Assembly (NCBI RefSeq): GCF_900230215.1
Contig: NZ_LT907982.1
Span: forward strand, 2,728,001-2,792,000
Source of the DNA: Jatrophihabitans sp. GAS493
GTDB lineage: Bacteria > Actinomycetota > Actinomycetes > Mycobacteriales > Jatrophihabitantaceae
Length of the DNA: 64,000 nt
Direction of reading: 5' to 3'
In this document: piece after piece, positions 31,359 through 39,699 of the stretch
How positions within the stretch are numbered: position 1 is the stretch's first letter
Layout of the letters: the number at the start of each line of letters is the position of its first letter
The notes under the pieces: generated by a model
Seen by the model: the letters and a program-made list of their open reading frames with translations, nothing else
Told to the model about the DNA's origin: nothing
The model's database searches: none
Position numbers and translations under genes: made by a program

Positions 31359-31384
31359 CACGCAGCCGCCGAACTAGCCTCGGG

Positions 31385-31397
31385 TAACCTGCGACGG
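31385..31397 (+). promoter_or_regulatory. -10 element and leaderless start of nucS
   Basis: TAACCT (31385-31390) ends six bases before the nucS GTG at 31397, with no ribosome site. This indicates an independent leaderless transcript despite the ecm gene just upstream. Confidence 0.5.
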
Positions 31398-32068
31398 TGC
31401 GCGTAGTCATTGCCAGATGCAGCGTCGACTATGTCGGACGGCTCACGGCTCACCTGCCCCTGGCGACCCGGCTGCTGATGGTGAAGGCCGACGGTTCGGT
31501 GCTGGTGCACTCCGACGGTGGCTCCTACAAGCCACTCAACTGGATGAGCCCACCCTGCTCACTGGTCGAGGAGCGCGCCGAGGATGGTGTCGTCTGGACC
31601 ATCACCAACAAGGCGCGCGAACAGCTCATCGTCACCATCGACGAGGTCATGCATGACTCGACGCACGATCTCGGGATAGATCCGGGTCTGGTGAAGGACG
31701 GCGTCGAGGCGCACCTGCAGGTGCTGCTGGCCCAGCACATCTCGACGCTGGGCGAGGGCTTCCGGCTGGTTCGCCGTGAGTTCCCGACCGCCATCGGCCC
31801 AGTGGACATCATGGCCCGCGACGGTGCCGGCCTCGCCGTGGCGATCGAGATCAAGCGGCGTGGTGACATCGACGGCGTCGAGCAACTCACCCGCTACCTC
31901 GAACTGCTCAACCGCGACCCGCTGCTGGCCCCCGTGCGGGGGGTCTTCGCCGCCCAGGAGATCAAGCCGCAGGCGCGGGTGCTGGCCGGTGACCGGGGCA
32001 TCGACTGCGTGGTGCTCGACTACGAGTCGCTGCGCGGCGCCGACGACCCGTCGCTGCGTCTCTTCTAA
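31397..32068 (+). CDS. nucS: Mismatch-specific endonuclease NucS (EndoMS)
   Basis: DNA-repair nuclease that cuts both strands at mismatches and replaces MutS/MutL in most actinobacteria. The 223-residue protein has the N-terminal DNA-binding/dimerisation half and a C-terminal RecB-like nuclease core: [17 protein letters not shown] (Asp) and [10 protein letters not shown] (Glu-x-Lys). The extreme C-terminus LRLF matches the sliding-clamp-binding tail described for this family. Leaderless GTG start. Its presence fits an actinobacterium lacking canonical MutSL. Confidence 0.94.
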   Translation: MRVVIARCSVDYVGRLTAHLPLATRLLMVKADGSVLVHSDGGSYKPLNWMSPPCSLVEERAEDGVVWTITNKAREQLIVTIDEVMHDSTHDLGIDPGLVKDGVEAHLQVLLAQHISTLGEGFRLVRREFPTAIGPVDIMARDGAGLAVAIEIKRRGDIDGVEQLTRYLELLNRDPLLAPVRGVFAAQEIKPQARVLAGDRGIDCVVLDYESLRGADDPSLRLF

Positions 32069-32112
32069 GCCTGCCTGTCTCGTTCAACCTGCCGCTCAAC
32101 TAGGAGATATCC

Positions 32113-32871
32113 ATGTCCGTAGTCCTACTGGCCGACGGTCCGGTCGAGGGCGTCCGCGTGCTGACCCTCAACGACCCGGCCAAGCGCAACGCCCTCTCGC
32201 CGGCACTGCAGAGCGGGCTGCGCGATGCGGTGGCCCAGGTGCGGGGTGACCGTTCGGCTCGGGCCCTCGTCGTCACCGGCAACGGCCCGGCCTTCAGCGC
32301 CGGCGCCGACCTGCCGGCCATCTTCGGTGATACCGACCGAACGACCGGGCAACTCCGCGACGACCTGCGGGGGATCTACGACAGTTTCCTGAGCGTCGGC
32401 GAGCTGGAGATCCCGACCATCGCCGCCGTCCAGGGGCCGGCCGTCGGCGCCGGGGTGATCCTGGCGATGTCCTGCGACATTCGTATCGCCGCCCCGATCG
32501 CCTCTTTCGGGGTCACCTTCACCAAGCTCGGGCTGCACCCGGGCGGTGGCTGCACCCACTACGTCGTCGAGGCGTTGGGGGCCCAGCGGGCGCTTGCCCT
32601 GCTGCTGGCCGGCGGCGCCGTACGGGCCGAGGAGGCGTTGGCCGCCGGCATGATCCTGGAGATCGCCGAGGACCCGCTGGCCGCGGCCGTCGAACTGGCC
32701 GGCCGCTATGCGGCGCTGGATCCGTCGCTGGCCCGAAACATCAAGCGGGCGGTCGGGATCGCCGGCCGGGGCGACTTCGAGCAGACCCTGGAGTTCGAGT
32801 CGTGGGCGCAGGCCGAGTCGGCGCAGAGCGCGCAGTTCAAGGCGGCCGTGCAGAGCTTCGTCCGCAAGTAA
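32113..32871 (+). CDS. Enoyl-CoA hydratase/isomerase family protein lacking the catalytic glutamates
   Basis: A 252-residue crotonase-fold protein. The oxyanion-hole segments AFSAGADLPAI and QGPAVGAGVILAMSCDIRIA are present. By eye alignment, the two glutamates of rat hydratase (E144 in the PE motif and E164) correspond to Phe in SFGVTFTKLGLHPGGG and to Ala in RALALLLAG. It may thus be an isomerase, thioesterase or other crotonase-fold enzyme rather than a hydratase. ATG 32113 follows AGGAGA. A 17-bp tandem duplication repeats its stop codon. Confidence 0.8.
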   Translation: MSVVLLADGPVEGVRVLTLNDPAKRNALSPALQSGLRDAVAQVRGDRSARALVVTGNGPAFSAGADLPAIFGDTDRTTGQLRDDLRGIYDSFLSVGELEIPTIAAVQGPAVGAGVILAMSCDIRIAAPIASFGVTFTKLGLHPGGGCTHYVVEALGAQRALALLLAGGAVRAEEALAAGMILEIAEDPLAAAVELAGRYAALDPSLARNIKRAVGIAGRGDFEQTLEFESWAQAESAQSAQFKAAVQSFVRK

Positions 32872-32895
32872 CGGCGATCCGCAAGTAACGGCGAG
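32862..32895 (+). repeat. 17-bp x 2 duplication across the crotonase-family stop codon
   Basis: CCGCAAGTAACGGCGAT (32862-32878) is followed by the same 17 bp with one change (32879-32895). The unit contains the final codons and TAA of the gene, so the second copy is a relic gene end. Confidence 0.85.
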
Positions 32896-33018
32896 GGAAG
32901 TCCGGGAGCGTTTCCGGTGCGATCGGCGATGCTGCGGTGTGAAGAAGTCGACTGACGACTGGGTCACGTGGGAGTAGCTTCGAGCCCACGACTGCATTAG
33001 TGTTCATGAAACCTACGA

Positions 33019-33034
33019 GTTACTCGTCAGTAAC
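33019..33034 (+). promoter_or_regulatory. Palindromic operator upstream of the 3-hydroxyacyl-CoA dehydrogenase gene
   Basis: GTTACTCGTCAGTAAC is a perfect 6-bp inverted repeat around CGTC, ending 46 bp before the ATG at 33080. TAACCT (33031-33036) could be the -10 box, so a bound repressor would block RNA polymerase. A related site with the same spacing precedes ccr. Confidence 0.7.
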
Positions 33035-33079
33035 CTATTTCAGAACTTCCACCGAACTCTGCGACAAGGAACCAGGTTT

Positions 33080-34855
33080 ATGAGCCGCGAATTTTCTCAG
33101 GTTGGCGTTGTCGGTCTCGGCACGATGGGCGCGGGAATCGCCGAGGTGCTGGCCCGTAACGGCATATCGGTGCTGGCCGTCGAGCGGGATGACGCTGCGA
33201 TCGAGGCTGGTCAGGCGCACATCGAGCAGTCCACCGAGCGCGCCGTCTCGCGCGGCAAGCTGACCGCCGACGAACGCTTCACCCTGCTCGACAGCATCAC
33301 CTATGCGACCGAGCTCAAGGCGCTCGGTGACGCGGATCTGGTCATCGAGGCGGTGCCGGAGTCGTTGGAGCTGAAGAAGTCCATCTTTGCGACGCTGGAC
33401 GAGATCTGTAAGCCTGAGGCGATCCTGGCCACCAACACCTCCTCCCTCTCAGTCACCGAGATCGCGGTCGCCACCGGTCGTCCGGGCAAGGTTGTTGGCC
33501 TGCACTTCTTCAACCCGGCACCGGTCATGAAGCTGGTCGAGATCGTCCGGAGCGTCGTCACCGAAGCCGATGTGGTTGAGGACGTCGAGGCTTTCGCGCA
33601 GTCACTGGACAAGACCGATGTGACGATCGGCGATCGCGCCGGGTTCATCGCCAACGCGCTGCTCTTCGGTTACCTCAACCACGCCGCCGCGATGTACGAA
33701 TCGCGCTACGCCAGCCGCGAGGACATCGACGCTGCGATGCGTCTGGGCTGCGGCCTGCCGATGGGCCCGCTGGCCGTCCTGGATCTGATCGGTCTTGACA
33801 CGGCCGCGGAGATTCTGGACACCATCTACAAGCAGACCCGTGACCGTCTCTACGCTCCGACGCCGATCTTCAAGCAGATGATCACTGCGGGACTGCTGGG
33901 GCGTAAGTCTGGCCGCGGCTTCTACAGCTACGAGACGCCGGGCTCCTCCGCCGTCATTGCCGACGCCCTCACCCCGGTCGCCGGTGGGGCCGTCGCCGGT
34001 GCCCGCAGCATCAGCAAGGTCGGTGTCGTCGGTTCGGGCACGATGGCCACCGGAATCATCGAGGTCTTCGCGAAGGCCGGCTACGAGGTGCTCTTCGTCG
34101 CGCGCAGCGAGCAGAAGGTGGCCGGTGTCATCGCCGCCATCACCAAGTCGCTGGAGAAGGCCGTCTCCCGCGGCAAGCTGTCGGAGGAGAAGCGGGATGC
34201 CGCGCTGGCCCTGGTCAGCGGCACCAGCAGCGCTGAGGACCTATCCGGGGTCGAGCTCGTCGTCGAGGCCGTCGTCGAGGATCTGGCCGTCAAGCAGGAA
34301 CTCTTCGCCACGCTCGACCGGGTCTGCCAGCCTGGCACCATCCTGGCCACCACGACCTCCAGCCTGCCGGTGATCGAGGTCGCGGCCGTGACCTCGCGGC
34401 CGGCCGACGTCATCGGCATGCATTTCTTCAACCCGGCCGCGATCATGCGCCTGGTCGAGGTCGTCACCACCGTCTCCACCGACAGTGCCGTGGAGGCGAC
34501 GGTCCTGGACGTTACGGCGAAGATCGGCAAGCACGCGGTGCGCTGTGGTGACCGGGCGGGCTTCATCGTCAACGCCCTCCTCTTCCCGTACCTCAACGAT
34601 GCGGTGAAGATGCTGGAGGCGCACTACGCCAGCGCAGATGACATCGACACCGCGATGAAGGTCGGCTGCGGCTACCCGATGGGTCCGTTCCAGCTGCTCG
34701 ACGTGGTCGGCAACGATGTGTCACTGGCTATCCAGCGAACCCTCTACAACGAGTTCCGCGAGCCGGGCTACGCCCCGGCGCCGCTGCTGGAGCACCTGGT
34801 CACCGCCGGGCGGCTCGGCCGCAAGACCGGCAAGGGATTCCGCGACTACAGCTAA
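33080..34855 (+). CDS. Tandem-duplicated 3-hydroxyacyl-CoA (3-hydroxybutyryl-CoA) dehydrogenase
   Basis: NAD(P)-dependent interconversion of acetoacetyl-CoA and 3-hydroxybutyryl-CoA, or a related step. The 591 residues consist of two complete dehydrogenase modules, about 1-290 and 310-591. Each has a Rossmann motif (VGVVGLGTMGAG; VGVVGSGTMATG), a catalytic-His segment (GLHFFNPAPVMKLVEI; GMHFFNPAAIMRLVEV) and the DRAGFI-NALL C-terminal helices. Both modules keep the key His-Glu-type residues, so both may be active. Streptomyces has a similar double protein near nucS. ATG 33080 follows AAGGAACC. Confidence 0.9.
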   Translation: MSREFSQVGVVGLGTMGAGIAEVLARNGISVLAVERDDAAIEAGQAHIEQSTERAVSRGKLTADERFTLLDSITYATELKALGDADLVIEAVPESLELKKSIFATLDEICKPEAILATNTSSLSVTEIAVATGRPGKVVGLHFFNPAPVMKLVEIVRSVVTEADVVEDVEAFAQSLDKTDVTIGDRAGFIANALLFGYLNHAAAMYESRYASREDIDAAMRLGCGLPMGPLAVLDLIGLDTAAEILDTIYKQTRDRLYAPTPIFKQMITAGLLGRKSGRGFYSYETPGSSAVIADALTPVAGGAVAGARSISKVGVVGSGTMATGIIEVFAKAGYEVLFVARSEQKVAGVIAAITKSLEKAVSRGKLSEEKRDAALALVSGTSSAEDLSGVELVVEAVVEDLAVKQELFATLDRVCQPGTILATTTSSLPVIEVAAVTSRPADVIGMHFFNPAAIMRLVEVVTTVSTDSAVEATVLDVTAKIGKHAVRCGDRAGFIVNALLFPYLNDAVKMLEAHYASADDIDTAMKVGCGYPMGPFQLLDVVGNDVSLAIQRTLYNEFREPGYAPAPLLEHLVTAGRLGRKTGKGFRDYS

Positions 34856-34865
34856 TCTGGAGGGC

Positions 34866-35177
34866 GTGCCCCGCCAGAACCGACGACGCGCTGACGAGCC
34901 CCGATCCGGGAACGGACCGGGGCTCGCAGCGCAGCGCAGCGAATCGTGGCGGGGCGAGGAGTACACCGTCCGCAGTGTCACCGCGGCGCGTGGCGAGAAG
35001 AGCTATCGCTGCCCTGGGTGCGACCAGATCGTGCAGGGCAGCGTGCCGCATGTGGTGGCGTGGCCGACTTATGACTCCGAGGCCTCTGACCGCCGGCACT
35101 GGCATACGACCTGCTGGACGGCCCGGGACCGGCGTGCGCCGGGGATACAGCGCTCGCGGTCGGCGCCGAGATTCTGA
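34866..35177 (+). CDS. Small zinc-ribbon-like protein
   Basis: A 103-residue basic protein. The core YTVRSVTAARGEKSYRCPGCDQIV, with later HVVAW and RHWHTTCW, gives a CxxC plus H/C set compatible with one zinc. Similar small proteins in Streptomyces are labelled ATP/GTP-binding without clear support. The GTG at 34866 has TAATCT seven bases upstream and GGAGG at 34859-34863, so it could be leaderless or use that close ribosome site. Ten bases after the dehydrogenase stop. Confidence 0.65.
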   Translation: MPRQNRRRADEPRSGNGPGLAAQRSESWRGEEYTVRSVTAARGEKSYRCPGCDQIVQGSVPHVVAWPTYDSEASDRRHWHTTCWTARDRRAPGIQRSRSAPRF

Positions 35178-35246
35178 ACGGCGCTCGAAGGTGCTCCAGT
35201 CTCGCGCCGAGCCGCTAGACCTCGACCTGAGCTAGAGACCATGCCC

Positions 35247-36479
35247 TCAGACGGTGACGAGCTCGGAGTGGGGCTCGTCGCCGGCGGCCTTCGGGGCCGA
35301 CGTGGGGGTGCTGCCTTCATGCTTGCTGCGGTCCAACCAGCCGGCCATCAGCGCGATGGCCAGGCCGATGCTGCAGAGTCCGGCCGCCACGACGTTGGGG
35401 GAGTTGTAGCCCAGCCCAGCGGCGATAGCGATGCCTCCGAGCCAGGCGCCCAGAGAGTTGGCGATATTAAAGGCGGCCTGGATCGCTGCCGCGGCCAGGT
35501 TTGGCGCACCCTGCCCCAGGTTGATCAGACGGTTCTGCAGGGCCGGCAGCATGGCCAGGCTGGTGGCTGGGAACATGAAGATCGTTATCGCTGCGGTGAA
35601 CTTGTTGTGCGAGGTCAGCACGAAGAGAAGCGAGATGGCTATCTCGGCCGAGATAGCCAGGTAGATGCTGACCATCGGGAGGCGATCGGCCAGCCGGGCA
35701 CCGACCAGGTTGCCGACCGTCATGCCCAAGCCGAAGAGAACCAGCAGCCAGGTGACGCTTCCCTCGGCGAAGCCGGCGACGTGGATCATCATCGGCGCGA
35801 TGTAGCTGAAGGTGGCGAAGAGGCCGCCGCCGCCGAAGATCGCGATGGCCAGCGCCAGCCACACCTGAAGCTTCTTGAAGACCTGGAACTCGCTTCGCAC
35901 CGATCGGGTGTCACCGACACCCACTGCGGGTACGAAGATCGCCATGCTCGCCGCGGCGATCAAACCGATCACGCCGACAAGGGCGAAGATGAGACGCCAC
36001 CCCACGTGCTGGCCCAGCAGCGTCGTCATTGGGACGCCGACAACATTGGCCACCGTGAGGCCGGTGAACATGACGGCCATCGCCGCGCTTCGCTTGGAGA
36101 CGTCGACCAGACTCGCCGCCACCACTGATCCGACTCCGAAGAACGCACCGTGGGGCAGGCCGGTACAGAAGCGGGCCAGCAGCACCAGGTTGAAGGTCGG
36201 GGCGACACTGGAGAGAAAGTTGCCCAGCGCGAAGAAGCACATCAGTCCGATGAGCAACTGCTTGCGGGGGAGCCGGACCGTGGCGATGGTCAGCAGCGGG
36301 GCGCCGACGACGACGCCGATGGCGTAGGCGGAGATGAGCTCGCCGGCGCGTGGGATGGAGACGTTGAGGTCATGGGCCACGTTGGGCAGCAGCCCGAAGA
36401 TGACGAACTCGCCGGTGCCGATGCCGAATCCGCCGACGGCGAGAGAGAGCAGCGCGCGACGGACAGGGCTGATGCGCAT
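35247..36479 (-). CDS. MFS transporter, DHA1 (AraJ/Cmx-like) family
   Basis: A 410-residue 12-helix membrane protein. The N-terminus ALLSLAVGGFGIGTGEFVIFGLLPNVA and the later GxLxDRxxRK-like loop region (TVRLPRKQLLIGLM) are characteristic of the DHA1 drug/arabinose efflux group. Substrate unknown. ATG 36479, with an AT-rich upstream segment. Convergent with the small zinc-ribbon gene and unrelated in function to the acyl-CoA genes on each side. Confidence 0.85.
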   Translation of the reverse strand: MRISPVRRALLSLAVGGFGIGTGEFVIFGLLPNVAHDLNVSIPRAGELISAYAIGVVVGAPLLTIATVRLPRKQLLIGLMCFFALGNFLSSVAPTFNLVLLARFCTGLPHGAFFGVGSVVAASLVDVSKRSAAMAVMFTGLTVANVVGVPMTTLLGQHVGWRLIFALVGVIGLIAAASMAIFVPAVGVGDTRSVRSEFQVFKKLQVWLALAIAIFGGGGLFATFSYIAPMMIHVAGFAEGSVTWLLVLFGLGMTVGNLVGARLADRLPMVSIYLAISAEIAISLLFVLTSHNKFTAAITIFMFPATSLAMLPALQNRLINLGQGAPNLAAAAIQAAFNIANSLGAWLGGIAIAAGLGYNSPNVVAAGLCSIGLAIALMAGWLDRSKHEGSTPTSAPKAAGDEPHSELVTV

Positions 36480-36526
36480 TAAATATCTATTCTGAACGAG
36501 GGTTGAAGCTGTACTGGGGGCTACAG

Positions 36527-37501
36527 CTACTCACCATCGTAATGGCGCGGCTTGCTCACCGTCGGTGCAGGCGCGGTGGCGATGACCACACCGAGCCGCC
36601 CGTGCAGTTGGCTCAAGTCGGCGTGCAAGCCGGCGGCGTAGGAGTCGAGGTCGTTGACCTTGCCGGTCGCATCGGTGATCAACCGATCGGCTTCGGCGTG
36701 CGCATCGGCGACCACCTTCGCGGCCTCGGCCTGAGCCGTTGCGATCTCGGCCGCGGACTTGTCGGCCTCCGCTCGCCGGCGGGCGCGCAGCGCGATCTCG
36801 AAGTCCTCGGTCGCGGTGGCGCGGTGCGCTTCAGCCTCCTGCTCCGAAGCGGCGATCGCGGCGGTGGACTCAGCGTCCAGGCGAGCCCGTACCTCGGCCG
36901 ATGCGTCATCCAACTCCGCGCGCTTGATCGCAGCCTCCTGCGTCAGGCGGTCCTCTTCGGCCTGCGCCTGGATCACGGCTGACTCGGCCTGGCTCACCGT
37001 CTCGTCGCGGATCCGCTCGGCCTCGGCGATGCGGCGACGGAATGTCTCGTCGGCCTCGGTCAGGCGCTCGGTCGCGTCGGCGACGATCTGGTCGGCCTCG
37101 GCCCGCGCGGTGAGCACGATCCGGGCGGCGGCCTCGTCGGCGGCCTGCCTCGACTCCAGCACGTAGGCGTCGGCCTCGGCTCGCTCGCGCGTCGCTTCGC
37201 GCTGAGCGGAGTCGAGGATGGCCCGCGCCTTCGGATCGACGTTCTCCTCGGTGACCTGTTCGGTCGCCGCTCGGAGTTGGCGCCGTAGTGACTCAACCTG
37301 GGCGTTCGAACTGGCCAGCTGAGCCGCCAGGTCCGCGCTGCGCCCGGTGGCAGAGTCCCGTTCGCCGGCCAGGAGCCGAATCTCTTCGTCGAGCTTCGCT
37401 AGATGCTGATCGACCTGACGACGGTCGTAGCCGCGCATGGCGGCGTCGAAACCGCGGTCGTCGAACATGGGCAGGACATCAGACGGATTATCGATGCTCA
37501 T
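36527..37501 (-). CDS. DivIVA/FilP-like coiled-coil protein
   Basis: A 324-residue protein. The N-terminal FDAAMRGYDRRQVDQHLAKLDEEI is the DivIVA/Scy/FilP-type motif (RGYDR-x-QVD). The rest (about residues 35-300) is Ala/Glu/Arg-rich with a strong coiled-coil pattern. In Streptomyces, filP and scy, which encode polar-growth cytoskeletal proteins, lie next to the methylmalonyl-CoA epimerase/thiolase genes exactly as here, which supports orthology to FilP. Role: probably polar scaffold or intermediate-filament-like. Whether this organism forms hyphae is unknown. Confidence 0.75.
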   Translation of the reverse strand: MSIDNPSDVLPMFDDRGFDAAMRGYDRRQVDQHLAKLDEEIRLLAGERDSATGRSADLAAQLASSNAQVESLRRQLRAATEQVTEENVDPKARAILDSAQREATRERAEADAYVLESRQAADEAAARIVLTARAEADQIVADATERLTEADETFRRRIAEAERIRDETVSQAESAVIQAQAEEDRLTQEAAIKRAELDDASAEVRARLDAESTAAIAASEQEAEAHRATATEDFEIALRARRRAEADKSAAEIATAQAEAAKVVADAHAEADRLITDATGKVNDLDSYAAGLHADLSQLHGRLGVVIATAPAPTVSKPRHYDGE

Positions 37502-37674
37502 ACCCCAATGGTTGCACTACTTGGCCCTGCGACCCAACCCCCAGAGGCTGTGGGCGGGGTCGCAGCGGCACAAGGTGGTACGTCGACTACAGGCCGGAAT
37601 CAATAACTGGCCGTGCTTTACGGCGATATGACGCGAGAGCCGCGGAACGCCGGCGCGGACGTCGTCGAGTTAGC

Positions 37675-39003
37675 TCAGCGGTTGCGGAACCGGTTGATCG
37701 CATCGATGTGCTTGGCCCGAAGTTCCTGGTCACGAACGCCGAGGCCCTCTTCAGGAGCGAGGCAGAGCACGCCGACCTTGCCTTGGTGCAGGTTCTTGTG
37801 GACGTCGTAGGCGGCCTGGCCGGTCTCGGCCAACGGGTAAACGCGCGACAGCGTCGGGTGGATGGCACCCTTGGCGATCAGGCGATTCGCCTCCCACGAT
37901 TCGCGGTAGTTCGCGAAGTGCGAGCCGACGATGCGCTTCAGCGTCATCCAGAGATAGCGGTTGTCGTACTCGTGCCAGTAGCCGGTCGTGGAGGCGCAGG
38001 TGACGATGGTGCCGCCTCGCTTGGTGACGTAGACGCTGGCGCCGAAGGTCTCGCGTCCGGGGTGCTCGAAGACGATGTCGGGGTCTTCGCCACCGGTGAG
38101 CTCGCGGATCTTCTTGCCCAGCCGCTTCCACTCCGACGGCTGCTGCTGGCCGTCCTTCCAGAACTCGTACTTCTCGGCACTGCGGTCGATGATGTATTCG
38201 GCACCCATCGCGCGGCAGATCTCGGCCTTCTCCGGCGAGCTGACGACACAGACCGGAATGGCGCCACCGTTGAGGGCGAACTGCGTCGCGTAGCCGCCGA
38301 GGCCGCCGGAGGCGCCCCAGATCAGCACCACGTCGCCCTGCTTCATCCCGGCGCCATGCTGGGAGACGAGCTGGCGGTAGGCGGTGGAGTTGACCAGGCC
38401 GGGCGAGGCGGCCTCCTCCCAGGTGAGGTGATCGGGCTTGGGCATCAGCTGGTTCGACTTCACCAGCGCCAATTCGGCGAGGCCACCGAAGTTGGTCTCG
38501 AAGCCCCAGATTCGCTGCTGCGGGTCCATCATGGTGTCGTCGTGACCCTGCGGGTCCTCCAACTCGACGGAGAGGCAGTGGGCGACGACCTCGTCTCCGG
38601 CCTTCCACTTGGTGACGCCCGGGCCAACCCGCAGTACGACCCCGGCGAGATCGGAACCGACCGCGTGGTAGGGCCGATCGTGCTTTTTGGCCAGTGCCGA
38701 GGAGGCGCCGTATCGCTTCAGGAAGCCGAAGGTCGAGACCGGTTCGAAGATGGAGGTCCAGACCGTGTTGTAGTTGATCGCGCTGGCCATCACGGCGATG
38801 AGGGCCTCGCCGGGGCCGAGCTCCGGCGTGGGAACTTCCTGCAGGTGCAGGCTCTTGCGCGGATCCTTGTCGCGAGAATCGAGACCGGCGAACATGTCGG
38901 CCTCCTCCGCCAGGACAACCATCGCCTGATAGGTCTCCGGGACCGGGATCGTCGCCAGTTCGGCGAGGTTGTCGGCGAGGATGGCGTTGCGAATTTCTTG
39001 CAC
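37675..39003 (-). CDS. ccr: Crotonyl-CoA carboxylase/reductase
   Basis: NADPH-dependent reductive carboxylation of crotonyl-CoA to ethylmalonyl-CoA. The 442-residue medium-chain dehydrogenase-like protein has AINYNTVWTSIFEP, VGSDLAGVVLRVG, the Rossmann motif IWGASGGLGGYA and DIVFEHPGRETFGASV. These match Ccr, and the length is close to the Streptomyces enzyme (447). The GTG at 39003 has GGAGG seven bases upstream; an in-frame TTG at 39075 lies inside the promoter and is rejected. Provides substrate for Ecm at 29334, or ethylmalonyl-CoA extender units for polyketides. Confidence 0.94.
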   Translation of the reverse strand: MQEIRNAILADNLAELATIPVPETYQAMVVLAEEADMFAGLDSRDKDPRKSLHLQEVPTPELGPGEALIAVMASAINYNTVWTSIFEPVSTFGFLKRYGASSALAKKHDRPYHAVGSDLAGVVLRVGPGVTKWKAGDEVVAHCLSVELEDPQGHDDTMMDPQQRIWGFETNFGGLAELALVKSNQLMPKPDHLTWEEAASPGLVNSTAYRQLVSQHGAGMKQGDVVLIWGASGGLGGYATQFALNGGAIPVCVVSSPEKAEICRAMGAEYIIDRSAEKYEFWKDGQQQPSEWKRLGKKIRELTGGEDPDIVFEHPGRETFGASVYVTKRGGTIVTCASTTGYWHEYDNRYLWMTLKRIVGSHFANYRESWEANRLIAKGAIHPTLSRVYPLAETGQAAYDVHKNLHQGKVGVLCLAPEEGLGVRDQELRAKHIDAINRFRNR

Positions 39004-39046
39004 TGGAAAGCCTCCGAGGCGTGCTGAAGCGCTGATGTTCTGACGA

Positions 39047-39075
39047 ATGTTACCGGTCGGTAACCGGTAGATCAA
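39047..39075 (-). promoter_or_regulatory. ccr promoter with overlapping palindromic operator
   Basis: On the minus strand TTGATC (39075-39070), 17 bp, then TAACAT (39052-39047). GTTACCGACCGGTAAC (39064-39049) covers the spacer and -10 box. It is a perfect 6-bp inverted repeat around a 4-bp centre and ends 46 bp before the GTG, as at 33019. Both sites are followed by N5-TCAGAAC. Confidence 0.75.
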
Positions 39076-39093
39076 GAAGTGCCGAGTGTGACG

Positions 39094-39528
39094 TTAGTGA
39101 GCGGCGGCAGCCGGCTGTACCAGCTCCACCAGCACCCCGCCCGCGTCCTTGGGGTGGATGAAGTTGACCCGCGAATCCGACGTGCCGCGCTTGGGTGCGT
39201 CGTAGAGCAGCCGCAGCCCCTTGGCCCGCAGCGCGGCACTGGTCGCCTCGACGTCGGTGACGGTGTACGCGACCTGCTGAACACCGGCGCCATTTCGGCC
39301 GATGAACTTGGCGATCGTCGATTCTTCGGTGAGGGGGGCGAGAAGCTGGATGCGGGTCGAACCGTCACCGACGGCCAGCATCGCCTCGCGCACGCCCTGC
39401 TCTTCGTTCGTCTCCTCGTGCACGCTGACGATTCCGAAGGTGTCCCGGTAGAACGCGATCGCCGCGTCCAGATCGGGAACGGCGATACCGACATGGTCGA
39501 TCTTGGTGAAGAGGCTCGAATCAGGCAT
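39094..39528 (-). CDS. mce: Methylmalonyl-CoA/ethylmalonyl-CoA epimerase
   Basis: Interconverts (2R)- and (2S)-methylmalonyl-CoA (often also ethylmalonyl-CoA). The 144-residue glyoxalase-fold protein has FTKIDHVGIAVPDLDAAI (metal His), TRIQLLAPL (Gln), NEEQGVREAML and FIHPKDAGGVLVELV (Glu). The third metal-ligand position, His in P. shermanii, appears as Gln in GVQQVAY; from memory mycobacterial homologues share this. ATG 39528. Divergent from the thiolase gene with a 171-bp shared promoter region. Confidence 0.9.
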   Translation of the reverse strand: MPDSSLFTKIDHVGIAVPDLDAAIAFYRDTFGIVSVHEETNEEQGVREAMLAVGDGSTRIQLLAPLTEESTIAKFIGRNGAGVQQVAYTVTDVEATSAALRAKGLRLLYDAPKRGTSDSRVNFIHPKDAGGVLVELVQPAAAAH

Positions 39529-39699
39529 GGCGTAATACTCACGCCTGTAAGCGTTTTGAGATAGGTCAGCGTGCCCTTGTTCACATTCTCGAAACGCCTT
39601 TGCCTGACTACAGTGAGCACGTTGAGCGGAAATCGCTAATTTCTGAGCTCCAAAACACTGGCACCAAAACTCATTGATAAACCCCGCATGGAGGTAGTT

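Noticed and set aside
39004-39075. Longer N-terminus for Ccr from a TTG at 39075
   Set aside because: It would place the promoter and palindromic operator inside the coding region. GTG 39003 has an ideal GGAGG site and gives the usual family length.
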